Below are positions 44,078 to 57,200 of a DNA stretch of 64,000 bases, piece after piece; the first letter of the stretch is position 1, and every line of letters starts with the position of its first letter. A model generated the notes under the pieces. It saw nothing but the letters and a program-made list of their open reading frames with translations, ran no database searches and had not been told where the DNA came from. The translations under genes were made by a program, and so were the position numbers. The stretch comes from Helicostylum pulchrum (Eukaryota > Mucoromycota > Mucoromycetes > Mucorales > Mucoraceae), in contig JAIXMO010000082.1 in NCBI GenBank assembly GCA_025677825.1, positions 19,053-83,052 of the forward strand. Direction: 5' to 3'.

Positions 44078-46557
44078 TTATTTGGCAGCGGGATTCTCTT
44101 GATTAGAAATCATTTCAGATATATTCTTTTGTAACAGACTCCAATCCTCTGGTTTAGGTGTAGCCATCTAAATAATTACATTAGTATATAATAAAGTGTA
44201 TACATATATATATACATATATATATAATAGCTTTACCTCTCCAATATCATAAACATAGACATGACCATCACTTGAGCCAATAGCTGTCTTTTTACCTTCT
44301 TTATCCCAAGCAATTTTATTAAGAGCCTTACCAGACCCAACTTGAGTACTAACAAATGGCTCTTCTGTATCAGCGTTCAAGTTCCATAAATCAAATTGAC
44401 CTGTACCATCCACAGTACCAAATAATGCAGGGTGGGAGGGTGACCATTTAACGTCATAAACATAATCATCAGCGTGTTCAAATGAATAAAGAGGGGGAAT
44501 AGCTGCTGCTTGAGTTGATGTTTTAGAAATAGACTTCGCTCTCCAAAGTTTAACTGTCCAATCAACAGAGGAGGTTAAGTATAAATCTGAAAAGTCGACT
44601 GGGCCATGTAAAGGATGGAAGTTTAATCCGGTCACCATACCATGATGACCACGATAAGTATCGTATTGATTAATACCAGCTTTACTATTAAAAAAAGCCA
44701 TCAATTTCAATAGACCTTATTAAAAACATATACAAAAAAAGCATTACCTTCCAGCACGATCATATCTGTTGGCTTGGTAAACATTACCCTCTTCTGTACC
44801 AGCCCAAAAAGCAGTTGTTTCATTATCAGGGAAACCCATACAAGTAACTGAAACTTCATCTGTCTTGTTATGAGCAGGATGGAGTAATTCCAAATAATCT
44901 TGAGGCTGAGCCAACATATCCAATTGCCATGAACACACAAAACCATCTGTACTTGCAGAGATTAAATTATGAGCGTTTTGAGTACCTACCATTTCAATAG
45001 AATAAACGGGATGGGTATGTCCACCAGCAGATAAAGGAGTTTTCAATACAGGTAATGATTTTGCTCTGGTATCCCATAATACAATCTGTCCAGAGTAAGT
45101 ACCACCAATAATATAATTAGGATGGAATTTACTGAACATGACACTAAGCACATCGGACTATTTTTTTTTTTTAGTTGCAATGAATATACATTTTGGGTGT
45201 GTGCGTACCTGAGAGTGAAATACAAATTCAGGGCGATCCAATAAATGTTCGTTCCAAACAAGAGCTACACCATCAGGTTCATTAGGAGCAAGAGGGTTCT
45301 TGTTGTAAGAAGAAACAACCAACTCGGGGTACTTTTTTTTTAAAAAAAATAACATTAATGTTATGTTATTATTATTTAAAACTGAACTTACTTTAAGAGA
45401 CCAATTAACATCTGTGACAGATCTGTTTTTACACCACTTTTCATCCCAAAATTCGCAAACAAATTTGACATGTTTACCTGAATTCTCATCACTAAGGTCC
45501 ACATATTATTAGTATACGATATACAGACTCGAAATATATTTTTCTTTACCTTTCAACATCGATACCTAATGTATAATCTTTCATAAAATCATACTTTTCA
45601 TTTAAAGCTCTTTCGACAAGTTTAGAAGAAAGATCAACAAATTCAGCAAATTCTTGTGTCTTTTGAATATTTTTTGCTTCCTCTTCCGTAAGATCTATAG
45701 TATTTTCTTTTTAATATGCACGTATAATATGTACCTTCTTCATTGTATTGTACCTCGAATTTCCTCTTGCTTTTCTTGCTCTGCTCGTTTAATTTCTTCT
45801 TCAAGTTGAGCCATCTTTATCTTTTCCTTTAACTCAAACTCTTCCATAATTTGTTTCCTGATTTCTTCTTCAGAGATTTCAGGTGCTTCCAAAGATCCAT
45901 CAGTCGTTTGAATCTCTTTACTATATACGACATGCTCCTACAAAATTTTTTTAATCATCTAGCTTTTGATGTATGTTTTTGGTTATTTACAAGAGGTGGA
46001 ATGTCTGCAATAAATGCTTGAGATTTAGTAAGTTCTGCAACATAAGTAGGAGCTGCTTGGGCTGTTTGTGAAGACATGGAATGTCTAGCTTCATTACTAA
46101 TAACTATTTTTTAAATAAAAATGTATTTTTTTTTTTTTTTTTTTTGCGTCGTATACACATATATTATTTGTCTTACGTGCTAACAGGTGTGCCTGGAGAA
46201 GAATGACCATAATTAGCAGAAGTAGGACGTGAACTAGAAAAATCGGATCCAGCATCAGACCCGCGATCACTACCGTTTTGAGTCGTGGCGTTTGGAGTTG
46301 AAGGACGTTCACCCAAGACAAGGGCAACAAGGTCGTCAATAGCTCTTCTATCTCTTCCGGTATTTGAGTTTGTAGTTGTTGTCTGTGATACAAGATGGTG
46401 AGTTAATATATACAAAAAGTTTTATTATTTATATAAAACTTACAGAAGTAGATTGGGTTGACTGACTTTCGAGTAAAGCCTTTCTTTCCTCTCTGGCTCG
46501 TCTAAGCTCGGCTAACTTTTGTCGCTTCTTCTCTAATTCTTCTCGTCTACGATCCAT
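44078..46557 (-). CDS. Cytoplasmic dynein intermediate chain, WD40 type
   Basis: Cargo- and dynactin-binding subunit of the dynein motor. Ten phase-consistent exons (46557-46444, 46382-46177, 46096-45991, 45937-45754, 45694-45550, 45491-45392, 45331-45209, 45157-44748, 44684-44237, 44167-44078) give 641 residues. The N-terminal helix ([17 protein letters not shown], residues 3-30) is the dynactin p150 and NudE-binding coiled coil. A Ser/Thr-rich linker and a Glu/Lys-rich helix follow. DYTLGIDVE marks the entry to the WD40 propeller: [79 protein letters not shown]. The last exon adds 29 polar residues. Divergent from NBS1. Confidence 0.93.
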
Positions 46558-47058
46558 TGAGTTGGTTTAAAGAATATAAAAAGAGAAAAGAAGAAAAAAA
46601 AAAGGGGAAAGTGGGTTTTCACCTTGAAAGTTCTGAGATTTAAAATGAATGTCATCTTTTCTATTTTTTTTATTTTAACGTTGTTGCATACATGTTTTTT
46701 ATTAAGTGTATGTATGCAGTGTATAGTAAATTAATGGATCATGTATTCTCGGATAGTTCAAGTAATAAAAGTATTTTTTTCGAATTCTGTTTATGTGGGC
46801 ACGACATGCTTTTTATTTTTTTTTGCCTTGACACAAGTTGATCGAGCTGCAAACATTCATTCGTATATTTCTATAGCTGAAACCACCCAAAAAAAACCTG
46901 GTTTCATCCATACTCACTTGCAGTGTAAGCACACTGCTAAAAAAAAAGCTTCGAAAATAAATAATATTCATGCCCCAGATATATCATGTTTCGAGACTGC
47001 GGTTTTTTTCAAGAAGAAAAAAAAGCTCTCAAAAAAAACCTATCTTCTCTTTACTACA
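46558..47058. promoter_or_regulatory. Divergent promoter, dynein IC and NBS1
   Basis: The 501 bp between the two start codons hold no supported gene. A frame at 46741-47178 overlaps the NBS1 first exon in another phase and is rejected. Both genes must start from this spacer, which is AT-rich with purine-rich (GAAA) tracts near the dynein side. Confidence 0.5.
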
Positions 47059-49699
47059 ATGTGGTTACTATACGCGATCAAAAAAAACGAGTTTGGTCAG
47101 TTTCGCGATAATATTGTTTCGAGACTTCGACCTTCTCAAACTTATGTTATATTTCGTAAAGGTATTTTTTTTTTCTAAAAAGGGGTGTGCTGAAAGTAAG
47201 AGGAAAGACATTTGTACTTACGATTGACATTCAGGAAAAATTGACGACGTTTTTGAGGCAGCCATTGAAACCAACTCTATTTCACATAGTCAAGTGGTAC
47301 TGAACAAATAGCTTGATTAAAAAAAGAGGACGCATTGACTGTTTTATATATATTAGGTTGATCCAAAGAAACTACCTGAAATAAGACTAGTACAAATAAA
47401 ATCGGATAAAGCAGAAGCACTTGTTGCAGACAGAACAGTAAGGGATAATATCACGCTTCATGATGAAGATGTGATTCGTCTTAGTGTTAATAATACGAGA
47501 TTTAGGTAAGATTTACATTTATACATGATATAATTCAAATGATTGATTATATATACAAAAAAAAAAGAATTCGATGGCGATATATGGTTATTTTTAAAGA
47601 TGGACCAGAAGATAACGATTATCGTAATATGATTGAAGAGGCTTCACAAATTGGTATGAATGAATCTGATTATAAGAAAGAAAGAAAAAAAGTGCTAACT
47701 CATTAGTGTAGGATTTCATTTGACAAGAGATTGGAGTAAATTGGTGACACATGTTTGGATTTCAGATATACCACAAACAGAAATAAGTCGAGCATTACTT
47801 TTAGCATTAATGCAGCAAAAGTATATTGTAACTAAATCATGGGTTCAAAATGTGTTTGTAAAATCTGCAGATCGAAAGTTTGATCATGTTGCTTGCTATA
47901 AAACTATACCACCTATTGAGTGGAAAGACTTTGGGCCTTTGAAAAAACCTGCTTTATTAAGTAAAGATGAACGTCGATTGAAACTGTTTGAAGGTATGAA
48001 TTTTATTGCATTTGATAAAGAGCAGGTCGAAACACTGTTTCCGTTGATAAAGGCTGGTAAAGGAAGTATCATTTACTTTGACTTGAGTAGCAGAGACGAA
48101 ATAGACATTGGAGCAAATACTATATTTATTTTACCTCCAGACGAGCACAGTTATCACAAAAATCGATGGGAAGATTTAAAAAGAACTTTACATGAAAGGT
48201 ACTTATGATTATTATTTAATTTTACGAAGAAAAAGAAAAAAAACTAAATTTTAAACCTGTAGAACTGGTAGCGTAAGAGAGATTCAGGAAGTAGAGGTTG
48301 GATTTGCAATTATTTACTGTTCGACAGAACATATGTGTAATCCAGCCGCTTCACTGAGTAGTTTCAACTTGGACAGCTTAGACGCTGACGATGTAAATCC
48401 AGTAAACGTTAAAACCGAAGATGATTACAATCACCCTATCAGTTGTTCTATGGCTTCAACCTTACCTTACAATGCAGGTAGTCCTGAAGAAGTCTCAAGG
48501 AATGGTCTGAATAACACGATGGATCATGACTATAGTCCGAAAAACACTATGGACGACGACTATAAACTGCCATCACAACCTAGCAATAGTTGTCAATTTA
48601 ATCAGAATGCATCACTTGATGAAAATAACGATACCAAGTATCCTCTAGGTAGTCTCGCTGTAGATAACGCCATGTCTCCAATTGACGCCATGTCACCTCT
48701 TGGAGCCATGTCTCCTACGAATGATTATGACGATGATGGTAGTAATTTACCGCCATTGCCATCCTTGGATAATATATTTGGTGATTTCGATTTTAAAACG
48801 AAACCTTTACCACCTCCAAAAAGGAAACTTGAATCTGAGGATTCTACTCCACCTGCCAATGATGCTTCTTCTATCGTGAGTGTACCTACAGCTCCTACTG
48901 AGCGTTCACCTATTGCTCCCACTGTACGTTCGCCTATTGCTTCTACTTTACATTCGCCTATTAATTCTACTGTACGTTCGCCTATTGATTCCACTGTACG
49001 TTTACCTATTGCGTCCAATGCACGCTCGTCTATTGTTCCGCCTATAAGAGAAACGGTCGATCCTCCTGTAAGAAGGGATGTCTCTCCGCCTGTAAGAAGA
49101 GCTGTATCTCCTCTTGTGGCTACATTTACCGAGCGTACCATAACCAGACCTACCGCTCATTCCGCGAGTACATCTGCTGCTGCTGGGGCAATGGATCAAG
49201 AATACGACACTACCAATGCAATAGACACAGATGACGTGACTGCAAATACTGCACCCAACTCTACTAGTAATGACGCTGATCAACCTATCCCAAAAGGCCG
49301 CTACTCCAAAATTGTCTATGCACCACTTGTCGTAAACCCATCTCCACAAAATCGAACTGTTTGGAGTAACGGAGTAAACTTCAAAAAATTTAAAAAAGTA
49401 TGTCTATTTTTTTTTTTATTGTTTACAAAGTCCTAATGCATACATATAATAAATAGGTGAAACAGTTTGAAAATCTGAATTCTTTGGACATTGTAAACCT
49501 TATTAATAGCAGTCAAAGAGCAAGAGAAAGAGGTACGAAATGATCATTTTAAATTGAAGAGCTAGGTTTATTAAATTCGTCTCTTTTATATTTAGCTCGA
49601 CCTAGAACAGCATCGCGTTTACCTAGGCTAGACGAGACTGAGGAAATTGACCCGTTCCTTGCTATATCTGTACCGAGAAGAACAGCAGGGTGGTATTAA
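47059..49699 (+). CDS. NBS1: NBS1/nibrin, MRN complex subunit
   Basis: Adaptor of the Mre11-Rad50-Nbs1 double-strand-break complex. Eight exons (47059-47161, 47235-47296, 47357-47505, 47568-47653, 47712-48198, 48263-49397, 49457-49532, 49596-49699) give about 733 residues, close to human nibrin. An N-terminal FHA domain (MWLLYAI, TYVIFRKGK, NSISHSQV, RLSVNNTRFRIRW, residues 1-105) is followed by tandem BRCT-like repeats (about 110-330; SKLVTHVWISD, KSWVQNVF, EVGFAIIYCSTEHM). A Ser/Pro-rich linker carries a TVRSPI-type repeat. Near residue 620 it has NFKKFKKV, matching the Mre11-binding motif of human nibrin. The C-terminus has DETEEIDPFLA, an acidic-aromatic end that may be the Tel1/ATM-binding motif. 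Assignment is firm from the order FHA-BRCT-NFKKFKK. Confidence 0.92.
48895..49065 (+). repeat. In-frame 24-bp tandem repeat in NBS1
   Basis: About six degenerate copies of a 24-bp unit encoding eight residues of TVRSPIxS type lie in the disordered linker of NBS1, followed by two shorter DPPVRR/SPPVRR-type units. Most copies carry a Ser-Pro, a potential CDK phosphorylation site. Confidence 0.8.
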
Positions 49700-49741
49700 A
49701 TATTATCATTAAAAAAAAGGAGTTATTTTATTTGATGCACT

Positions 49742-51252
49742 TTAATTTTTTCTCTTCTTGTACTTTCGCTTAATTTTACATTTTTTGCACATACAAGTAC
49801 CATCACTTAAATCAGTTTCAGAATCTGTTGAACTAACTAAAATCTTTCTCTTTCTTGGTTTCTTTCCTGCAGAAACTGCCGGTTTCTCAGTACCGTCATC
49901 AGTACTTGTTGAACTAATACTACTAGATGAGGTAGAAGAGCTTCCGCTACTACTATCACTGCTACTGGGAGGAAGTTGTGGTATGAACTGAGTGGTTTCC
50001 ATTACACCAGCCAATTCTGCATAATTACTTGGATCTGATTTCCCCAACTTTTGAATCTCTCTATATAACTTTTGACCCAACTTGGGTCTAGTATGTCTAG
50101 TTTGTAAATAAACCCATTCAGCATTCGTTGAGGAACAAAAGTTTTGAGTGACAGCAACAGTGAAATCTAAATTCATCACTACATGAGCCCAACCTCCAGG
50201 TACGAAAATAGTTTCACCTGGCTTTTGTATAACTTCAATCATACCCCATTTTTCACCAAGTGTTTGTGAGTTGTGTTGATCTCTAACTTTAAACTTTGGA
50301 TAAACCTGATCGAACCAGGAAACTCCTTCATGGTCGTAGGGTTTCATAGGTGGGTCGTAAAGTTCTTTTGGTGTGGGTGGCGGGAATAAACACCAACGCT
50401 TGTGGCCACGAATTAGTGAGTTCCATGCCGAAGTACCCAAGGGATCTTTATGAATACTAGTGAAAAGAGGTTAATTATTTGATTGTTATTTTTTTAATAG
50501 AATTTACTTATTTTACCCAGTTCCACTACGTGCACCACCTATCACTAACCAACGATAGGGTGGTCTTCTTGCGCCTGTCAATTTAAACAAATCTTCGTTG
50601 AAGTATCTTGGTACTTTATAATCATCCAACAAACTCCTTTGTTTCTTTTTACTTGAGCTGTTATTTCTTGATTTATAGAATCCGCTATCGAATATATAAA
50701 GTGGTGAATCATCTTTTAAACCTTCATTATGTGAATAGTAAAGGAAATGTTTCATTTTCATATAAACGTTGTTATTATTATCATCGTCACCTACTTTAAA
50801 CAAGTGTGAACCATAATTTTTGAGCAAATACTATTTCAATTCAATGATTAATGAGCTTATAAATAAACGAATACATCAATAATAAAAGTATACCTCGTTT
50901 GTCCAGTGCTTATTTGCTTTCCATTCATCAGTGACATGGGTAATAACAACTGGTATATTTTTCGCTTCATATCGATCAACAAACTCTTTTTTAGATACAA
51001 AACGATAATCTATTCTAGTTAAGTTATCCAAATAAGGGTCAATCCAATAGTCATTCAAATGGAAATTGAATCTTTGCCACTTGAATAAATCAATTTCTAA
51101 AATATTTTTTGGGTTAAACGAATTATACAAAAAAAAAAGGGTCACAATACACACACACCTGAACGAACTTTTAATTTCACTCGTTTAATCTTGTCATCAT
51201 ATCTACTTGACTTTGATGGTTTAAACTTTTTTTTTTGCGTTTTAGAAACCAT
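49742..51252 (-). CDS. JmjC oxygenase, JMJD6-like
   Basis: Fe(II)/2-oxoglutarate oxygenase; animal JMJD6 hydroxylates lysines in splicing factors. Four exons (51252-51159, 51096-50894, 50830-50517, 50456-49742) are phase-consistent and give 441 residues. Matching segments: a basic N-terminus, FNFHLNDYWIDPYLDNL-type entry, PVVITHVTDEW, VPRYFNEDLFKLTG, RPPYRWLVIGGARSGTG. The metal-binding HxD lies in IHKDPLGTSAWN and the distal His in WAHVVMNLD. A Ser-rich low-complexity stretch and Lys/Arg-rich C-terminus follow; animal JMJD6 also has a polySer tail. Nuclear location is likely. Confidence 0.92.
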
Positions 51253-51509
51253 CTTTTTTTTTTAAAAAAAATGAAAAAAAAAAATTATATGTAGAAGAGA
51301 AAGCCGAAAGAAACCTTGTTGTTTCGGGAAAACTTATATAAAATAAAAACGGAACTTTAAAAATAAAAACAACACACCATTTATTTACAACTGTTTAATT
51401 CTCTTTTTTATTTCAAAGAAAAAAATTATATTGTGTGAATTAAAGGAAATTTACTACACCAAAAAAAAAAAAAAAAAAAAAAAAAAGTTAATAACAAAGC
51501 TTAAAAGTA

Positions 51510-52263
51510 CTATTGTAAAAAAAAATCATTTACCTGCTTCATAGCATCCTTCTTACCCTTACGGTCAAGGATAGCAACACGGCTCTTATCCAACTTGAGG
51601 TTGGTGATAACAACCTTGGAGGGAGAGATACCAATAGGGGCAGTGGCACCGTTAACCTTCTCGCGAGAGACACGGTCAATGTGGATAACCCACTTCTTAC
51701 GGTAGACTTGGACAACCTTACCTTCACGACCCTTATAGGTACCGCGAACAACCATAACTTCGTCATCCTTACGGACGGGAATAGCACGAGTCTATTACTT
51801 TTGTATAAGTTCTCTGGTTCCCTTCTTTCATCTTTATTTATTTATACTTACGTTGTACTTTTCCTTAAGTTCCTTGGATAAAGGAGCACTCATGATCTTG
51901 CGACGAACATCGGAGGTGGCAGAGAAGTGAGCCTTTCTGCTCTTTCTACGAGAGGAGCTAACATCTAATAGAAGTAAACATTTTTGTTTAATTGTCTTTT
52001 CCAATTAATACCGAGTAAACAAAAGAGGAAGAAAAAAATTCAAAATCAAAAAAAAAAAAAAAGAAATGATGTCGAAATTCTATAATTGTTGAATTGGGGT
52101 CAAAGTTGCATTATCCAAAAAGATATATATATCTGTAGTATCCATCCATTCATCCATAGTTTCTACATCATTTCTTTTCTTTATTCATTTGATCTAATTT
52201 TTTCTTTTCTTTTCTCTACTCTCAATCATTGTAATTATTAATCGTACCAGCACTGAACTTCAT
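51510..52263 (-). CDS. RPL26: 60S ribosomal protein L26 (uL24)
   Basis: Three exons (52263-52248, 51964-51852, 51791-51510) give 136 residues. Exon 1 is only 16 nt (MKFSA). The protein has the eukaryotic uL24 N-terminal extension ([24 protein letters not shown]), the KOW motif ([25 protein letters not shown]) and [18 protein letters not shown]. Codon use is noticeably more C-ending than in neighbouring genes, as expected for high expression. The C-terminus, KQVNDFFLQ, is doubtful: a GTAAAT donor-like site follows AAGCAG, so the true last residues may be spliced from further downstream. Confidence 0.93.
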
Positions 52264-53063
52264 TGTTGTAGTAAGACGTAGGTGCACGGAAAGGAGGATC
52301 CATTACACTCAAAAAAAATGCTACATATGAGCTCGCGATTTCCCGCTAAACCAATGTGACGTTTAAAATGTAAAAAGAAGTATAAAATTACCTTTTACGG
52401 TAAAATAAACGTCTAGAATATATGCTCCGGCCCGCGCAACAAAAGAACCTTTTTTATGAGGACCTTCAGTAGCAATTGAGGTTAAACTGTAGGTCTACAC
52501 TATTGAGAATGATATTAAAAAATACCCATACACAATGAAAAAAACCCTGTTTGCGTTCTAAACTCGATTGTATTAATACCACGAGGCATATAGTACTGTT
52601 TATATAAACCTGCGAGTGACCAAAGCACTGGTAAACTAAAATAATAAAACATATCCCGTGGCCATCAGCATGTAAATCACATTGAAGTATTATTCCCGAA
52701 TGAAAAAAAAAGGTCACTGATTTTGTAATACAAAAAAAAAGAACAAAATATTTTATTTGTATTGTGTACGAGCTAAAGTATATTGTGTACGATCTGAACC
52801 TATATTATGTACGAGTTCAGGTATACTGTCGAGAAGCACAGAGTGTGTACAGTATTCTATTATTCCGTAGTAAGGCTAAATCCGCCTGAGAAAAAAAAAT
52901 AGTCCTCTTGTTTACATAATTTAAAGTTTATTCTGATTACCCTCCATCTATTTTTTTTTTTTTTTGAAATGAAGTTTATTAGGTAAATTATCTTGAATGC
53001 AAAAAGAACGAGGAATATATTTTATCACTCCAAAAAAAAAAAGAACGTATATGTACACAGATG
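52264..53063. other. Intergenic region with short tandem repeat
   Basis: No gene seen. Three degenerate 21-22-bp units containing ATTGTGTACGA or ATTATGTACGA lie at 52761-52825. The rest is AT-rich. Confidence 0.6.
52761..52825 (+). repeat. Three 21-22-bp tandem units
   Basis: The units begin at 52761, 52782 and 52804. Each has TGTACGA followed by a variable CTAAAG, CTGAACC or TTCAGG segment. Too short to be a known satellite. Confidence 0.55.
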
Positions 53064-54275
53064 TTATTTCAGTGGCTTACGAATAAGCGATCGGATAACG
53101 GTTATATGACCATGATAACTAGTCATATCTGCAATATGATCATCTACGAAATCAGGCCAATCTTTCATATCGATTTTTAGTACTTTTGAAAGGACTGGAC
53201 CTGTGTATAAACACAACTCCTTCCAAAACCATCTCCATGTCTTTGCTGTTCCCGTATCTGGGCCTAAAGTAAGACATGTTATTATATAATCTATACTAGC
53301 ATTATATCATGTATTATATTACCACAGTTAACGCTAGTCTCTGTTAACGATACATGTTCTAAGCCTGCGTCTATTGCCCGTTTTTTTAAATTCTGTGCAG
53401 CAAGAGGGTCTTGGTTTTGTTTTTCCATTAAAGCTTTCACTACAAAAATAAAATAAAAAAAGTCAGGTTCCTGAAAAAATTATTTTATGTTGAAACTCAC
53501 TGGCCATAAATACTCTAGCACAAGCATCATTTCCCGTTTCCTATAGAATTAAGTTAGCAACATTTTTTTTTCTTTTAGAGAAATAATTGGTTCTTTACCC
53601 TAAGCTCATATTCAAAAAATCCGGCACATCCTCCTGGTCTCAGAAGTCTGTGAACCTCTTTTAGTACAATTGGCCATTGATCTATTTTTAATAAGTTACC
53701 AAACTCGCGCATTTCAATATAGTCAAAGCTATTATCTGGGAATTGTAAACCCTCTTTTACGTTTCCTAAACTAAAAGAAACGTTTGGAAACGAGCTAAGA
53801 ATGTTGTTCATTTGTACTGTATCAACACCAACAAATCTTGATTTGGGATAGTCAAATGCCATATCCGTTAAAAACGCTCCACCGCCGCAACCAATATGAA
53901 GACAATCGACTCCTTTTTCAAATGACAAGTATTTTTCAACTTCAGGTTGAAGATTACTAAAAAACACATATTAGAATATGTTTATATTTGTATATATTTG
54001 TAGTTTACCTTTTAAATAGATCTTTTACTGCAAAATGAGACTAATACGTTGTTATTTTAGACGATGTTGTAGTACACACTCTTTATTTTATTTTTTTTAA
54101 AAAAAAAACTTACACCTGTCCATCTTATTTGTTCGTCTTCTTCTCTCTGGGAAAATATTGATTCGAGAGTTTGAGCAGATCGATTTACAACAGGACCTCC
54201 TCGTAATTCGTTACTCTCTATACTTTTTTTGTACTCTTGAGATATACGTTTTGCAAGTTTTGAATTTTTAGGCAT
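53064..54275 (-). CDS. SAM-dependent methyltransferase, class I
   Basis: Six exons (54275-54116, 54027-54009, 53956-53599, 53540-53501, 53439-53323, 53263-53064) are phase-consistent and give about 297 residues; the second is only 19 nt. After a basic N-terminal segment the Rossmann fold begins: CLHIGCGGGAFLTDMA (motif I, with IGCGGG for the usual DxGxGxG), RFVGVDTVQ (motif II acidic residue), FSLGNVKEGLQFPDNSFDYIEMRE (motif IV) and LRPGGCAGFFEYE (motif VI). The C-terminal helices are typical of a fungal small-molecule methyltransferase family of unknown substrate. No membrane segment. Confidence 0.82.
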
Positions 54276-57200
54276 GTTTTTTCAAAGAAAAAAATGAGTA
54301 GAAGAGAAAGAAATAATTTGCTCCTATAAAAATTAAAACATTTGGTATTTATATATGAAATATGTAACTTTGCTTGCGTGCGCGCACTGATAGAAAAATA
54401 TTTTAAAGTTTACAAAAAAAATACAAACTCATTGTACCTGCTTGCTCGTGATAACTGATATTTCTGTAATATATTCTCCGCTTTTTTTTTAAAAAAAATG
54501 CAGTGTCAATGCTCACTATTCTTAACTTAAAATTTACTGACCCGTATTTACACACGGTAAAAAAAAACGTGATTTTTTTACTGATTTTATAGCTTGTTCC
54601 TCTTTGATAATCAGTACCAGAGATGCAATCAAACGTATGTGTAACAATAGCAAACGGACAAGTGAATTCTATACGGCATTTTCATTTCGATCTTTCTCCT
54701 TTTCTGTATTCGAAATAAGTATTGGACAGTAGCTCAAATATAAAACTGAATTTAAACGTACATAATTTAGTCACACGTTTGACAGTCTAAATATGAAATG
54801 TTTAAATTGGAAGCCGGCATAAAAAGACCCTACCACGTAAATAAAAACCCCTTCTAGCATCTATCATTGAAAGAATCTTTTTCTTCCTAAAGATTCTAAT
54901 TTGTATATACTTTACGTTTAGTAGATTACCGAGAAATTCGGAATTTAGTTTTAAAATGAATTAAGCTATGATGGTTACACCCTGTACTTTCCCCTTTCGC
55001 AAAAAAAGATTATCATTGAGCAACCGTCAAAAAAGATAAAAAGTAAACTAGTGCCTAAAATAAAAATACAAAAAATCTCTCACAGTCCGTATCATAGAGT
55101 ACACTGTATACCATAATTAACTTTAATAAACTGTTACCGCTTACGTGTTCAATTAGATCTTCCTTTTGTCTGTTTCATATTATTGATTTAGATTCGTCTT
55201 TGCTCCTGTGTTACTATTTTATTTCTTTTAGGAAAATTTGAAGGACCCAGATAAAATAGGATTTCTTCCGAGGCAAGGGAGGGGGGAGTATAATAGACTG
55301 ATAAAAAAAAAAAAAAAGTGCAACAATGTATTAGGCAAGCATGGTTGTCTTCCGTAACACTAAACGGAAGCGCTTACCGCGAATATTTTTATCTATTAGA
55401 TTACAACATATAATATCTAGTACGAAATAATATAAAGCATGCATACTATTAATCGCGAATCCTACTAGTTCTACGGAAATTGCCTAGACTTGTCTGCATC
55501 TTTTTTTTTTTTCAATTGTAAAACGTAATAAAAGAAGCAGTTTCAGTTTTTTTATGATTCACCAGATAGACATGTGCAACCCCGTTTACTGATTAGTATT
55601 AACCAGTTTTCTGCTGTATCGTACTAATTATAGAGCCAGGTATTATTATATGCATTCCCGAGGGTTTACTATCATTATGCTATAATTATATATCATTTTC
55701 CAACTACTATATATTTTTTGTGGGGAATAATTTGTCCCACTATTGATGTTTTTAGCGAAAACAAAGAATACGTTTCTATTTTTACAACGAGGTGAAGGGT
55801 TTTAGATAAACTTTCTTAATCTGGATAATCACTGTATTCTTTTTGAAGGAAGATCCAATCTGAGATGTTATAAACAACTATTTAGGAAACTAGTTCTAGA
55901 CAAACAAGTTGCACAACGTGAAGATGCAAAAAAAAATAATTAGAAAAAGAGTAATCGGTGTTTTTTTTTTTTTGCTATTTACTCTTATTGCAAACAATAA
56001 GCTTCGTTAAAGTAATATCAGGTAACTTTGCTAAAGTCACTAGCATGAATACTTGACATCTTTTAATAGCCAATCGTATTATCAATTCCAAAAGATATCT
56101 ATTCGCTTCCATGTCGGCCTTACGACTGCTGTTGAATTCCGAGACCGATCATTAATCAGCAAGAATTGAGCAATTTTACCTACCGCCTTGGTCTTTATTA
56201 GTTTCATAAGGACCAGGTCCTTGGGAGGTACCTTTGAAGGTACAATTACTTATGTATGTCTTGATCTGTATAGCTACTATACTTTTAATAGACTTATTGT
56301 ACTTTGTAAAGGCTATATATTCTTTAAACAAATAAAAAAAAAGTTTAAAATTTTGGACAGAAATACTAATTGCTCTAGACAGAGTATCCAAAATTTAAAA
56401 ACGGCTGATTTGATTTCAGAAAAAAGAAGGGTATGGACCCGAAAAGATAGGAAATAATATTGGAGAGCCATTATTATTAAATGTAACTTTGACGTTTTTC
56501 TTTATGTATACATATATTATCATATCGGGGAACTAGTTGACATTTCGTGTACAGTAATGGTACTACCCTTTACTCTGAATGTACAATAAGAACGTTCTCC
56601 TATCCCCTCTTTTTTTTTCAATTGATATTTTGGTTCTTTTTCCTCGTGCCTTAAAGACCCGTTAATTCCTCTCTTTTGGTTTTTGTAATGATACGTTCCC
56701 CATCTTTTTTTTCTTTTTGGGTAATTACGGTTCACTAATGTATTATTTCTTTTTTCGGAGTTCTTCTAACCCAGAAGCGAGACTATCATATTTGCAATGT
56801 ATCATAAACCAGTTTACTTGTATTAATTTACTTTTACTTTACGGACAAAGTTCTCGGTAAGGTAAACAGTGAAACAAATTTCTTTTTTGATAATTATTTG
56901 CATTGCAATTAAATAATAGTGTTATTCTTACAGTCAAACATGAAGTGCTCAGAATCTTATAAGGCGTAGTCTTAAACTATAAAACGCGTAAACATATGCT
57001 GTAAAAGTATTTACAGAGATACACGAGATATGCAAGTGATTAAAAAAAAGTTATTTTTAAAAATCGAGATTAAAAACACAAAATCTCCCCTGTCACCTAT
57101 AAATAAGTTTCTCTACTAAAAGGGCAGCTTATAGTAGTTATTCAAAAACGCAATTACGAAAATGTTCTCGAATACTGAAATATTTGTACATGTGGCACAG

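Noticed and set aside
46741..47178. 145-residue frame overlapping NBS1 exon 1
   Set aside because: Its last part is the NBS1 first exon in the correct frame, but the upstream extension is low-complexity and the family starts at MWLL (47059).
47162..47234. Apparent frameshift between NBS1 exons, with a possible 13-nt exon GGGTGTGCTGAAA
   Set aside because: Using that small exon breaks the frame. A single 73-bp intron from 47162 to 47234 joins RKG directly to KIDDVF in frame, so no anomaly is needed.
55349..55372. CTTCCGT...ACGGAAG stem near 55350
   Set aside because: A 7-bp stem is expected by chance at this length, and it has no terminator, RNA gene or element context.
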